Shown here in pieces: positions 10,240 to 18,815 of a stretch of 64,000 bases of DNA. Each line of letters opens with the position of its first letter. Position 1 is the stretch's first letter. This DNA is from Thalassolituus maritimus. GTDB lineage: Bacteria; Pseudomonadota; Gammaproteobacteria; Pseudomonadales; Oceanobacteraceae. The stretch is taken from assembly GCA_913019975.1 (NCBI GenBank), contig CAJWBH010000005.1, positions 1 to 64,000 of the forward strand. Direction: 5' to 3'. The notes below the pieces were generated by a model that was given only the letters and a program-made list of their open reading frames with translations, ran no database searches and was not told where the DNA came from. The position numbers and the translations under genes are program-made.

Positions 10240-10650
10240 ATGAAAGTCATCGAGGTTGCCAGGCTATTGGGCATTACGGCAGACACGGTACGGTTTTATA
10301 CCCACATCAATATTCTGAATCCCACCAAAAGCAAGGCCAATGGATATCGGGAATACAGCGACAACGATGTTAAGCGTTTGCGGTTTGTGTTAAGCGCCCG
10401 ACAGTTGGGATTTTCGGTCGAGGATATTCAGGAAATTCTTTCCCATGCTGACAAGAAAAAATCTCCTTGTCCGACGGTGAGACGCTTGATTGATCAGAGA
10501 TTACATGAAACTGAGCAGCAGTTTAAAGAAACGATACGGCTGCGGGATCGTATGCAACGCGCCGTATTGGAGTGGAGCCAAAAACCGGACAAGGCTCCGA
10601 CAGGTCATATGCTTTGCCATTTAATTGAAGAATTCACCGTGGAGGAATGA
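10240..10650 (+). CDS. MerR-family metal-responsive regulator
   Basis: A 136-residue protein with the MerR winged-helix start MKVIEVARLLGITADTVRFY and the coiled dimer helix. Cysteines at 77 (KKSPCPTV) and 126 (GHMLCHLIEEF) are candidate metal ligands; this pair differs from the C112/C120 loop of CueR, so the sensed ion is uncertain. It probably binds the 19-bp-spacer promoter 130 bases upstream and controls the HMA protein and P1B-ATPase that follow, which makes copper the likely signal. GAGGAGG upstream of ATG gives a strong ribosome site. Confidence 0.88.
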   Translation: MKVIEVARLLGITADTVRFYTHINILNPTKSKANGYREYSDNDVKRLRFVLSARQLGFSVEDIQEILSHADKKKSPCPTVRRLIDQRLHETEQQFKETIRLRDRMQRAVLEWSQKPDKAPTGHMLCHLIEEFTVEE

Positions 10651-10652
10651 GT

Positions 10653-10973
10653 ATGAATACACACCAAACGTCGAACGCCAATCAACGTAAAAGTGGCTGT
10701 TGCTGTGCGGGCAAGTCATCCATTTCGTCTGCGGCACCTGATACCAACAGTGTTAGCAGATCATCGCAACCCCTGCACCAATTACAAGTGCAGGGAGCCA
10801 CCTGTGGTGGTTGCGTTAAAAGTATAGAACATACTCTGAAATCCGTTTCCGGGGTCAGTGAGGCCTCTATGGATCTGGCAACCGGTGTCGCTTCAGTTGT
10901 TGGTGCAGTCGATGCAGATCATCTCGTTGAAGTATTGCAAGGCGTTGGCTTTCCAGCGGCGGTCATCCGATAA
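10653..10973 (+). CDS. Small HMA-domain metal-binding protein
   Basis: A 106-residue protein with a Cys-rich N-terminus (SGCCCAG) and one heavy-metal-associated domain whose binding loop reads GATCGGCVKSIE, ending FPAAVIR. It is probably a cytoplasmic copper chaperone for the adjacent ATPase. ATG 10653 is preferred over 10647 because GGAGG at 10641-10645 sits seven bases before it. The gene follows the regulator with almost no gap. Confidence 0.85.
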   Translation: MNTHQTSNANQRKSGCCCAGKSSISSAAPDTNSVSRSSQPLHQLQVQGATCGGCVKSIEHTLKSVSGVSEASMDLATGVASVVGAVDADHLVEVLQGVGFPAAVIR

Positions 10974-11003
10974 CAGTTCTTAAGAAATAACCGGGAGTAG
11001 GGT

Positions 11004-13349
11004 ATGAGTACAACTAAAACGGAATCTGGCGGTGTCTCTTGCCATGAAGATGGTACGACAACTCCGCCTCATGATCATCATGCACATAAGGCTAATCACC
11101 ACAGTTCAGGAAATAACTCTGGTCCTCAGGAACTGATTATTGAAGGTGCGGGTTGTGCCAGTTGCGTTGGAAAAATTGAGTCGGCGCTAAAGGCGGTGTC
11201 CGGTGTAGAAAATGCCGAGATGAATTTCGCTCAGCGCACTGTGAGTGTGACGGGCAATGCCGATGCTGCTGATCTGGTAAAGGCGGTGGAAAAAGCCGGT
11301 TACAACGCGAAGCTTGCGGCTGCGGAGAGCGAAGATGATGCGCTCGCAGAAAAAGAAAAGGCGGATCAGGCTTATTACAAACGCCTGATGAAGGAAACCT
11401 GGATAGCCCTTTCCCTGGGTGGGCCGCTAATGGCCTATGCGCTGATTACCGGGGAGGTTAATGTTAATACCACAACCGAGCGGATCGCTTGGCTGATCGT
11501 TGGCATACTCACCTTTGGCGTTTTGTACTTCTCAGGAAAACATTTTTTTGTCGGCGCCTGGAAGTCCTTCCTGAATCATTCTGCCAATATGGACACTTTG
11601 ATTGCGCTGGGTACGGGTACCGCATGGCTGTATTCCATGGTGGTCGTATTTTTCCCCGAGTCGGTTCCAGAACAAGCTCGCCATGTTTACTTTGAGGCCA
11701 CGGCGATCATTATCGGGCTGATCGATCTGGGCCTGGCCCTAGAGCTCAAAGCCCGCGGGCGCACATCGGAAGCTATTAAACGGCTGATCGGCCTGCAGGC
11801 TAAGACAGCCAGAGTCATACGCGACGAAAAGGAACTGGATATCGCCATCGAACAGGTGCTCATGGACGATGTGGTGCGTGTACGTCCGGGAGAAAAAATT
11901 CCTGTGGATGGTGAAGTCATAGAAGGCCATACCGCCATTGACGAGTCCATGTTAACGGGTGAACCCATGCCCGTTGAAAAAGCCGTGGGCGACACGGTTG
12001 CAGCGGGCACCATCAATAAAACCGGCTCCATTCTGTTTAAGGCCACTCGTGTCGGCAAAGACACGGCCCTGGCGCAAATTATCAACATGGTCAAACGCGC
12101 ACAGAATTCCAAGCCGCCTATTGGTCGTTTGGCCGATGTGATTTCCGCGTATTTTGTACCCGTCGTAATGATTATCGCCGTCACCAGTGCGTTGGTCTGG
12201 CTCAACTTTGGCCCGAACCCAGCCGTGGCGTTTGCCATCGTATCTGCCACCACGGTACTGATTATCGCCTGTCCCTGTGCGTTGGGTCTGGCAACCCCCA
12301 TGTCGGTGATGGTGGGTGTGGGCAAAGCGGCAGAAGCGGGTGTCCTTATTCGCAACGGCGAAGCCTTGCAAACCGCATCGAAAATATCAGCGATGATTCT
12401 GGATAAAACCGGCACCATTACCCTGGGGGCGCCGAAGGTCACCGATATTTTGGTCGCTGGCGAGCAGGACGAGAACACTATCCTGAAGCTGGCAGCCACG
12501 CTCGAATCGGGTTCTGAACATCCGCTGGCGCTGGCGATTGTCGAGTCAGCCCAGGAGAAGGGTATCGAAACCGGGAAGGTCTCCAATTTCAATGCCATCG
12601 CCGGTCACGGTGTGCAGGCTGAGGTGGATGGCAAAACGTTGCTGTTCGGCAATGAAAAACTGATGCGAGAGCGCAATATCGAACTCGGCGATTTTGTTGA
12701 AAAAGCGCAGGGCCTGGCTGCCGAGGCTAAGACGCCGATGTATTTCGCCGTGGATAACAAGCTCTCCGCCATTATCGCGGTGGCTGATCCCATCAAAGAA
12801 GACTCTATTGCCGCCATTAAACGACTGCAGCACAACGGCATTCGCGTTGTCATGCTGACCGGCGACAACCGCGCCACGGCAAAAGCCGTCGCCGAAAAGG
12901 CGGGCATTAAAGAGTTCTTTGCCGAGGTGTTACCGGAGGACAAATCCAAAAAGGTTCAGGAACTGCAGATGGAAGGTGAAGTGGTCGGCATGACAGGCGA
13001 TGGCATCAACGACGCGCCAGCGTTGGCAATTGCCAATGTGGGTTTCGCCATCGGTACGGGCACCGACGTGGCCATAGAGAGTGCCGATATCACCTTGATG
13101 CGCGGATCGCTGCATGGGCTTGCCGATGCCATTGCGGTGAGCAAGGCCACATTACGTAACATCAAACAGAACCTGTTCGGTGCGTTTATTTACAACGTGG
13201 CGGGTGTTCCGGTTGCCGCAGGTATTCTTTACCCCTTGCTTGGGGTACTTATGAACCCTGTGATTGCGGGTGCCGCAATGGCATTTTCGTCGCTCACGGT
13301 CGTCACCAATGCCAACCGACTGCGCTTGTTCAAAGCGCAGGAGCACTAA
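11004..13349 (+). CDS. copA: Copper-exporting P1B-type ATPase
   Basis: A 781-residue pump. A His-rich head ([10 protein letters not shown]) is followed by one HMA domain with C51-x2-C54 (GAGCASC), eight predicted membrane helices with the ion-channel motif C423-P-C425 ([11 protein letters not shown]), the phosphorylated D467 in DKTGTIT, the HP motif SEHPLA of the nucleotide domain, and the hinge [12 protein letters not shown]. The CPC motif and HMA domain place it in the Cu(I) class. It would use ATP to export cytoplasmic Cu(I). It probably belongs to the MerR-controlled operon starting at 10083. All key residues are intact. Confidence 0.95.
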   Translation: MSTTKTESGGVSCHEDGTTTPPHDHHAHKANHHSSGNNSGPQELIIEGAGCASCVGKIESALKAVSGVENAEMNFAQRTVSVTGNADAADLVKAVEKAGYNAKLAAAESEDDALAEKEKADQAYYKRLMKETWIALSLGGPLMAYALITGEVNVNTTTERIAWLIVGILTFGVLYFSGKHFFVGAWKSFLNHSANMDTLIALGTGTAWLYSMVVVFFPESVPEQARHVYFEATAIIIGLIDLGLALELKARGRTSEAIKRLIGLQAKTARVIRDEKELDIAIEQVLMDDVVRVRPGEKIPVDGEVIEGHTAIDESMLTGEPMPVEKAVGDTVAAGTINKTGSILFKATRVGKDTALAQIINMVKRAQNSKPPIGRLADVISAYFVPVVMIIAVTSALVWLNFGPNPAVAFAIVSATTVLIIACPCALGLATPMSVMVGVGKAAEAGVLIRNGEALQTASKISAMILDKTGTITLGAPKVTDILVAGEQDENTILKLAATLESGSEHPLALAIVESAQEKGIETGKVSNFNAIAGHGVQAEVDGKTLLFGNEKLMRERNIELGDFVEKAQGLAAEAKTPMYFAVDNKLSAIIAVADPIKEDSIAAIKRLQHNGIRVVMLTGDNRATAKAVAEKAGIKEFFAEVLPEDKSKKVQELQMEGEVVGMTGDGINDAPALAIANVGFAIGTGTDVAIESADITLMRGSLHGLADAIAVSKATLRNIKQNLFGAFIYNVAGVPVAAGILYPLLGVLMNPVIAGAAMAFSSLTVVTNANRLRLFKAQEH

Positions 13350-13386
13350 TGGCTATTTCGTCAGAAACTTGTTTAGGAGAGTGGAC

Positions 13387-13740
13387 ATGTTAATCATTAA
13401 TAGTGTTGGCGTTGTTGTGATCGCGCTCATTATATGGTGGTTTTGGTTGTACAAGCCCAAAGAGGCAGAGCTGGGTGAAAATGATCTGGTGATTACCGTG
13501 GAAAATGGCACCTATTCACCCTCCCGAATTAAAGTGCCTGCGGGTGAGCCGGTTGAGCTGAAGTTCATACGTAAAGATGAATCACCCTGCTCAGAAACGT
13601 TACTGATTCCCGAACTGCAAATCAGTGACACCTTGCCCCTCAATAAACTGAAGTCCATACAACTACCTGCACTGAAATCTGGTGAATACGCCTTTCATTG
13701 TCAGATGCAGATGTATCGCGGTCAGCTCACGGTGAATTAG
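13387..13740 (+). CDS. Membrane-anchored cupredoxin-like protein
   Basis: A 117-residue protein with an N-terminal membrane helix (IINSVGVVVIALIIWWFWLY) and a cupredoxin fold: ENGTYSPSRIKVPAGEPVELKFIRKDESPC and, near the end, GEYAFHCQMQMYRGQLTV, which supplies Cys, His and Met ligands typical of type-1 or related copper sites. It would face the periplasm and could bind or shuttle copper. Start 13387 follows GGAGAG and is preferred over in-frame starts inside the ATPase gene. It lies 37 bases after the ATPase stop and may share its transcript. Confidence 0.82.
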   Translation: MLIINSVGVVVIALIIWWFWLYKPKEAELGENDLVITVENGTYSPSRIKVPAGEPVELKFIRKDESPCSETLLIPELQISDTLPLNKLKSIQLPALKSGEYAFHCQMQMYRGQLTVN

Positions 13741-13777
13741 AGAATGTTCAACAAAGAAAGTAAGGATTGATATCAGT

Positions 13778-14116
13778 ATGAATATTCAAAAAGTGACCGC
13801 CATTTTTGACGAATTTCGTTTGAAGGACGTAGAAGAAGCACTGATTAGGCATGGGGTTAAAGGCTTCACCCTGCATCCGGTTCGCGGTCGTGGAGAATAC
13901 TTCGACAGCTTCAACGAGAATCATTTGATTAAGCACATTCAAATGGAGATTTACGCCAGGTCAGAGCATGCAAATAACATCGCGCAACTGATTGTAGAAA
14001 CGGCGCACGTCAATGCCGATAGCGAAGGGCTGGTTTGTATTATTCCGGTGAATGACTTGCTTTGGATTCATGATAAACGCAGTGCGATAGACAGCGATTT
14101 TCAATTTCATCCGTGA
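13778..14116 (+). CDS. P-II-like signalling protein
   Basis: A 112-residue protein resembling the GlnB/P-II fold: beta-alpha-beta start MNIQKVTAIFDEFRLKDVEEAL, a T-loop region VRGRGEYFDSFNENHL, and a second half ending DLLWIHDKRSA. The uridylylated tyrosine motif of canonical GlnB is not conserved. P-II-like proteins next to metal transporters are a recurring association whose role is not settled. It precedes the DUF2933 gene, overlapping its upstream ATG but not the chosen start. Confidence 0.75.
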   Translation: MNIQKVTAIFDEFRLKDVEEALIRHGVKGFTLHPVRGRGEYFDSFNENHLIKHIQMEIYARSEHANNIAQLIVETAHVNADSEGLVCIIPVNDLLWIHDKRSAIDSDFQFHP

Positions 14117-14124
14117 GGTGTGAT

Positions 14125-14439
14125 ATGGCAACGCAAAAAACATCATTCTGGTTAACACCCAAAGGACTGGCGGCATTGGGCCTAATTGGTGCTGCCACGT
14201 ATTTTCTGCTGATCGAACACCGCCAGCATGTCTGGCAGTTTTTACCTTTTCTGATTTTGCTGGCATGTCCTTTTATGCATCTTTTCATGCATGGAGGTCA
14301 TGGTGGCCACGGGGGGCATGGTGGGAGCCATCAGCGCCAGGGAGAAGGCCATCAGCATGAGGGTGAGTCAGATCAAGATGCTTACCAGCGTGGATTAGAA
14401 GATGGGCGCCGGGATAGCGAACATCGGCACCACCATTGA
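14125..14439 (+). CDS. DUF2933 small membrane protein with His/Gly-rich tail
   Basis: A 104-residue protein with two predicted membrane helices (GLAALGLIGAATYFLLI; FLPFLILLACPFMHLFM) followed by repeated HGG units and a His/Asp-rich end (HRHHH). This is the layout of DUF2933 proteins, common in copper islands but of unknown function. The exposed His-rich tail could bind metal. ATG 14125 is the natural start after GAGGTG. Confidence 0.8.
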   Translation: MATQKTSFWLTPKGLAALGLIGAATYFLLIEHRQHVWQFLPFLILLACPFMHLFMHGGHGGHGGHGGSHQRQGEGHQHEGESDQDAYQRGLEDGRRDSEHRHHH

Positions 14440-14465
14440 CCCGGTAGAAAACAGGAGAACGACAA

Positions 14466-15119
14466 ATGCACGGTGATTCAGCTTATGGTCTCTGGACACT
14501 GGTGATACTGAATTCGGCAATATTTATTTTCTTTGCCTTCAGTTTTGCCAAGCCACAAACAAAAACCGACTGGCGCAGTTTTGGGGCTTTCTCTGCGTTC
14601 ATTATTGCGCTCTTTACCGAGATGTATGGATTTCCGCTGACGATATATTTTCTGTCTGGATGGCTGGCGGAAAAGTACCCAGGAGTGGACTTCCTCTCCC
14701 ATGAAAATGGCCATTTACTGCACACCATGCTCGGGTTTGAAGGTGATCCGCACTTTGATCCGCTGCATATTGCCAGCAATGTACTAATCGTGCTCGGCTT
14801 CTTTCTGCTCGCGTCGGCGTGGAACGTGCTCCACAAAGCGCAACAAACTCACTCCCTGGCGACCACTGGTTGGTATGCCCGCTGCCGTCACCCGCAATAC
14901 ATTGCTTTTATCATGATTATGTTTGGCTTTCTGTTGCAGTGGCCGACCCTGCCGACATTGGTCATGTTCCCGATATTGGTCGTTGTCTATGTACGACTGG
15001 CCAAGCGTGAAGAGCGTATGGCGATTGAGGAATTTGGCGACGTGTATCTTCGCTATATGGAGTCGACCCCAGGGTGGGTACCTAAATTTTCTACCGATAA
15101 AGCCGCTTCAAACTATTGA
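14466..15119 (+). CDS. Isoprenylcysteine methyltransferase-family membrane protein
   Basis: A 217-residue protein with about five membrane helices and the ICMT/PEMT-like signature GWYARCRHPQYIAFIMIMFGF, then RLAKREERMAIEEFGDVYLRYMESTPGWVP. Members methylate prenyl-cysteine in eukaryotes; the bacterial substrate in metal islands is not known. It follows the DUF2933 gene by 26 bases, suggesting one operon. Confidence 0.8.
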   Translation: MHGDSAYGLWTLVILNSAIFIFFAFSFAKPQTKTDWRSFGAFSAFIIALFTEMYGFPLTIYFLSGWLAEKYPGVDFLSHENGHLLHTMLGFEGDPHFDPLHIASNVLIVLGFFLLASAWNVLHKAQQTHSLATTGWYARCRHPQYIAFIMIMFGFLLQWPTLPTLVMFPILVVVYVRLAKREERMAIEEFGDVYLRYMESTPGWVPKFSTDKAASNY

Positions 15120-15129
15120 GGATATACCA

Positions 15130-15585
15130 ATGAAACGTAATTCTATCAGAACTATGATTTCCGCCGTCGTTATTGCTACGGCAATAGCTTCACCAGTATT
15201 TGCAGAAAATGCGCATGATCACGGTGATAAAAACCAAGGCGCTAACAATGGCATGATGATGGGGATGATGAATCATGATCAGATGATGGCGATGCATGAT
15301 CATATGAAAAAAATGCATGCCCTGATGTCAGAAATCAAAACCGAAACCGACCCAGAAAAACGTCAACAATTAATGAATGAGCATATGCAAACTATGCAAG
15401 AAGGTATGCAGATGATGAATATGGGGAACGGCATGAAAGGCGGTAAGAAAATGGACAAAATGGATATCACAAAACGTATGGATATGATGGAAAAACACAT
15501 GGGGATGATGCAAAAAATGATGGGGCAAATGATGGACCATGAATCAGAGACGAAAAAATCACCGGTGCATAAACACAAAAAATAA
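15130..15585 (+). CDS. Met/His-rich periplasmic protein
   Basis: A 151-residue protein with a signal peptide (MKRNSIRTMISAVVIATAIA, cut after VFA) and a mature part of which about a quarter is methionine, in clusters such as NGMMMGMMNHDQMMAMHDHMKKM and MEKHMGMMQKMMGQMM. Such Met/His clusters bind Cu(I)/Ag(I) in the periplasm. Start 15130 is supported by GAGGATAT just upstream. It comes 10 bases after the ICMT-like gene. Confidence 0.8.
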   Translation: MKRNSIRTMISAVVIATAIASPVFAENAHDHGDKNQGANNGMMMGMMNHDQMMAMHDHMKKMHALMSEIKTETDPEKRQQLMNEHMQTMQEGMQMMNMGNGMKGGKKMDKMDITKRMDMMEKHMGMMQKMMGQMMDHESETKKSPVHKHKK

Positions 15586-15618
15586 GTTGTTGGATTATTT
15601 AAGAAAGGTACAGGGCCG

Positions 15619-15966
15619 ATGAGCGAACATCGATCAGGCATTAACCCGGGATTTGTCACCAGACATACCCTGAGTCTATACGGATTAGATAAGCATAATG
15701 CACCGTTGATTGTTCACGACATCGGCGATCTTCCCTACATAGATAGAGTAAAACTTATTGAGGCGAAACAAATGCTCACCGTCGCCTACGACGCCTCTCA
15801 CCATTCTATTGACGATATGATTGCTATCGTCGAAAAGCATGGGGCGTCGATCAAAGACAATTGGTGGAGTCGCGTCAAACTCGGCTGGCAACGTCAGACT
15901 GATCAAAACGTTAAAGATAACGCCAAACATGAGCCGCACTGCTGTAACAAAATGCCGCATAGGTAA
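15619..15966 (+). CDS. Small HMA-like-fold protein lacking CxxC (paralogue 1)
   Basis: A 115-residue protein of unrecognised function. Its core (TLSLYGLDKHNAPLIV...LTVAYDASHHSIDDMIAIVEKHG) has the beta-alpha-beta-beta-alpha-beta spacing of heavy-metal-associated domains but no CxxC loop. The C-terminus WWSRVKLGWQRQTDQNVKDN then H-E-P-H-C-C could bind metal. It is a clear paralogue of the next gene (shared VAYDAS/LAYDAS, EKHG/AKHG, NWW/DWW, DQN-KDN-HEP). Both stand directly before the AMP-phosphorylase-like gene. Confidence 0.7.
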   Translation: MSEHRSGINPGFVTRHTLSLYGLDKHNAPLIVHDIGDLPYIDRVKLIEAKQMLTVAYDASHHSIDDMIAIVEKHGASIKDNWWSRVKLGWQRQTDQNVKDNAKHEPHCCNKMPHR

Positions 15967-15985
15967 TAGGTAAAGGAGACTGGAG

Positions 15986-16351
15986 ATGAAAAACACTGAG
16001 CACCGATTGGGTGTGTCCGAAGTCAATCTTGTTGTCCGTCATTTGAAGCTAGACACAAAAAGCGTAGGCGGCATCCAGGATGCATTGTCAGAAATCGACA
16101 AACTATATGGACTGGATGCGGTGTCTTTCGATGAAAAGTCACAGGTTTTGAATCTCGCCTACGATGCGTCACGTCTTTGCCTGGATGGTATCGAGGATGT
16201 GTTGGCTAAACACGGTATCGAGGTTGGTCACGACTGGTGGACGCATTTTAAAGAAGGATATTATAAATTCGTGGATCAAAACATAAAAGATAACTCGGAG
16301 CATGAGCCATGGAGTTGTCACAAGTCACCGCCACGCAACAGGCGAAAATAG
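15986..16351 (+). CDS. Small HMA-like-fold protein lacking CxxC (paralogue 2)
   Basis: A 121-residue paralogue of the preceding protein: EVNLVVRHLKLDTKS, LNLAYDASRLCLDGIEDVLAKHG, DWWTHFKEGYYKFVDQNIKDNSEHEP. It has the same ferredoxin-like layout without a CxxC loop, and its end keeps a Cys (WSCHK). GGAG precedes ATG 15986. The stop is three bases before the chosen start of the AMP-phosphorylase-like gene, so translation is probably coupled. Function unknown. Confidence 0.7.
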   Translation: MKNTEHRLGVSEVNLVVRHLKLDTKSVGGIQDALSEIDKLYGLDAVSFDEKSQVLNLAYDASRLCLDGIEDVLAKHGIEVGHDWWTHFKEGYYKFVDQNIKDNSEHEPWSCHKSPPRNRRK

Positions 16352-16353
16352 CA

Positions 16354-17877
16354 ATGACGGTGAAAACGATGGAGTCAGCAAACGCTCTTAAGGTTATTGA
16401 TATAGGTATCGATACCCACCAAGAACCCGTCCTTTATATGCGAAACGATTGCCATATCTGCCGCTCGGAAGGTTTTACAGCTAACAGTCGCGTTTCAGTG
16501 GAAGATGGCCAAAACCAAATAATCGCAACGATCAACGTGGTGGATGAGAAGGTCATTGAACCAGGCAGCGCTGGTTTATCCAAAATCGCCATCGAACGGC
16601 TGGGAGTTACCGCAGGGGCATTGATTAGCGTCAGTCATGCACCGGTGGTGACATCGCTGGCGGCTGTTCGCAAAAAAATATTTGGCCATAAGCTCAGCGA
16701 CGAGGAAGTCACTGAGATCGTACAGGACATCAGCGACCATCGTTATTCCGATATCGAAATTGCCAGTTTTCTCAGCGTTTGTGCGGGTAGTCGTCTGGAT
16801 GTGGATGAAATCATTGCCTTGACACAGGCCATGGTGGCTTGCGGTAAGCGTCTCAGCTGGCCCGATTCACCCGTGGTGCTGGATAAGCATTGCATTGGTG
16901 GCCTGCCGGGCAATCGCACCACGCCGCTGGTGGTGGCGATCGTCAGCGCAGCAGGTTTAACCATTCCGAAAACCTCGTCTCGCGCCATTACGTCACCGGC
17001 GGGTACGGCTGACACTATGGAGGTGCTGACGACCGTCAATCTCAGCCTTGCGGATATTCAACGAGTTGTAGCAGAAACTCACGGTTGTCTCGCCTGGGGT
17101 GGAGCGGTGAATCTTAGCCCCGCCGATGATTTATTGATTCGGATTGAGCGCGCGCTGGATCTTGATGGCGAAGGGCAGTTGATTGCATCGGTTTTGTCGA
17201 AAAAAATCGCTGCGGGTTCTACCCATGCGGTGATTGATATCCCTGTCGGCCCTACTGCAAAAGTGCGTTCGCAAAAAGATGCCGATCGCCTCGCTTCACT
17301 ATTTACACAGGTTGGTGCTGCGTGCGGCCTTCAGGTTCGTTGCCTGATAACGGATGGCAGTCAGCCCGTCGGGCGCGGTGTTGGTCCAGTAGAGGAAGCC
17401 CGCGATGTAATTGCTGTTTTGCGGCGCAGCAGCGATGCGCCCGAGGACCTTCGAGAGCGGGCACTGTTTTTGGCTGCCCATCTGTTTTCTCTGGCGTATC
17501 AGCAAACCTATGAACAAGGTTTGCAAAAGACTACCGAAATTCTTGATAGCGGTGCAGCGTGGGAACAATTTCAGAGAATTATAGCGGCCCAGGGCGGGAT
17601 GAAACCTTTGCCTTCTGCAGATTTTCAACATACGGAAACTGCCGCATCAACCGGCACTTTGCAGACGATTGATAATCGCCAATTAGCGCGCTTGGCGAAA
17701 CTGGCGGGAGCGCCCAATGTCTCGGCAGCGGGTTTGCGCTTGCATAAGCGTGTCGGTGAAACTGTAGAGCGAGGTGAACCCTTGTTCACACTGTTCAGTG
17801 ACACAGAAGGCGAGCTGCAATACGCATTGGCCTATTACCGACAATCCAACATTTTCACGATTGGAGCAATCTCATGA
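16354..17877 (+). CDS. AMP phosphorylase / thymidine phosphorylase-family protein
   Basis: A 507-residue protein (522 if begun at ATG 16309, inside the upstream gene). It has the N-terminal extension of archaeal AMP phosphorylases and the signature DKHCIGGLPGNRTT, which resembles the AMP-enzyme form rather than the DKHSTGGVGD of thymidine phosphorylase. ITSPAGTADTMEVL and GGAVNLSPADDLLIRIE follow. AMP phosphorylase releases the base from NMPs to give ribose 1,5-bisphosphate. The next gene is PRPP-synthetase-like, overlapping by four bases, so a pathway from nucleotide to ribose phosphate is likely. No ribose-1,5-bisphosphate isomerase or RuBisCO is seen here. Confidence 0.85.
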   Translation: MTVKTMESANALKVIDIGIDTHQEPVLYMRNDCHICRSEGFTANSRVSVEDGQNQIIATINVVDEKVIEPGSAGLSKIAIERLGVTAGALISVSHAPVVTSLAAVRKKIFGHKLSDEEVTEIVQDISDHRYSDIEIASFLSVCAGSRLDVDEIIALTQAMVACGKRLSWPDSPVVLDKHCIGGLPGNRTTPLVVAIVSAAGLTIPKTSSRAITSPAGTADTMEVLTTVNLSLADIQRVVAETHGCLAWGGAVNLSPADDLLIRIERALDLDGEGQLIASVLSKKIAAGSTHAVIDIPVGPTAKVRSQKDADRLASLFTQVGAACGLQVRCLITDGSQPVGRGVGPVEEARDVIAVLRRSSDAPEDLRERALFLAAHLFSLAYQQTYEQGLQKTTEILDSGAAWEQFQRIIAAQGGMKPLPSADFQHTETAASTGTLQTIDNRQLARLAKLAGAPNVSAAGLRLHKRVGETVERGEPLFTLFSDTEGELQYALAYYRQSNIFTIGAIS

Positions 17878-18815
17878 GTGAACTGAACCCGGTTTCAGGA
17901 AAGACACCGTTGGTGTTTTGCTTACACGATCACCCATTGGCGGATTCGTTAGCAAAGGCGATGGGTGTGCAGCGGGGAGAATTTAGTGCACGTCAATTCC
18001 CCGATGGTGAATCCTATTTGCGTATCACCTCTGATGTGGAAGGCCGTGCCTGTATTGTTGTGGCGGATTTGTCGCACCCCAACACCAAGTATCTACCGTT
18101 ACTGTTTTTGGTCGAAACATTGCGGGAACTGGGTGCTTCCCAAGTGGGTTTAGTGACACCCTACCTAAGCTATATGCGCCAGGATCGCCGATTTGTTGAC
18201 GGCGAGGCGGTTACGTCACGTATTTTTGCCAAGTGCCTTTCTCAGCATATGGATTGGTTGGTCACTGTAGATCCGCATCTGCATCGCTATCACTCTCTGG
18301 ACGAAATTTATTCCGTGCCCAGTTCTGTGGTACAAGGTGCTCCTGCCTTAGCTGAATGGTTAAAAACACAAAACAATTTGTTGTTAGTAGGACCGGATAG
18401 CGAGAGTGAGCAATGGGTTTCCAGTATTGCTGATTATAGCCAGCACCCGTTTGTCATTGGTGAGAAGCAACGCTTCGGTGATCGTCATGTTGAAGTGTCC
18501 TTGCCTAACATTGATGCGTACAGAGAGAGAACCGCCGTCATTATTGATGATGTGATATCGAGCGGGCAGACTATTCTGGAATGTATCAAAACTCTTAAAT
18601 CCAAGGGCATTAATCACATTCAATGTGTTGCCGTTCACGGTATTTTTGCTGATGGGTCTGATGAAGCACTGATCCATGCCGGACTAAGCCAATTAGCAAC
18701 TGCCAACACCATTCCCCATTCATCCAATGCCATTGATATCACGCCGCAGTTGATGGAAGCCGTTATTTCCATGCTACAAGCCGCAAGATTGGGTTCCACA
18801 GGAGCAGTCTTATGA
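17874..18815 (+). CDS. Ribose-phosphate pyrophosphokinase-family protein
   Basis: A 313-residue PRPP-synthetase-like protein. It has FSARQFPDGESYLRI near the start, the flexible loop MRQDRRFVDGEAVTSRIFAK, VTVDPHLHRYHSL and the PRPP-binding loop VIIDDVISSGQTI near residue 225. The usual enzyme moves pyrophosphate from ATP to ribose 5-phosphate. Given the AMP-phosphorylase-like gene it overlaps, it may instead, or also, handle ribose bisphosphate; this is inference. It differs from housekeeping Prs in several loops and is likely a specialised paralogue. Confidence 0.85.
   Translation: MSELNPVSGKTPLVFCLHDHPLADSLAKAMGVQRGEFSARQFPDGESYLRITSDVEGRACIVVADLSHPNTKYLPLLFLVETLRELGASQVGLVTPYLSYMRQDRRFVDGEAVTSRIFAKCLSQHMDWLVTVDPHLHRYHSLDEIYSVPSSVVQGAPALAEWLKTQNNLLLVGPDSESEQWVSSIADYSQHPFVIGEKQRFGDRHVEVSLPNIDAYRERTAVIIDDVISSGQTILECIKTLKSKGINHIQCVAVHGIFADGSDEALIHAGLSQLATANTIPHSSNAIDITPQLMEAVISMLQAARLGSTGAVL

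Noticed and set aside
11687-12598. Long open frame (303 codons) opposite the copper ATPase gene
   Set aside because: It is a shadow of the ATPase frame on the other strand, has no recognisable domain, and lies wholly inside a gene with all key motifs.
16354-18815. A complete archaeal-type AMP pathway with isomerase and RuBisCO
   Set aside because: No ribose-1,5-bisphosphate isomerase or RuBisCO large-subunit gene is in the window, so only a partial or different pathway can be claimed.
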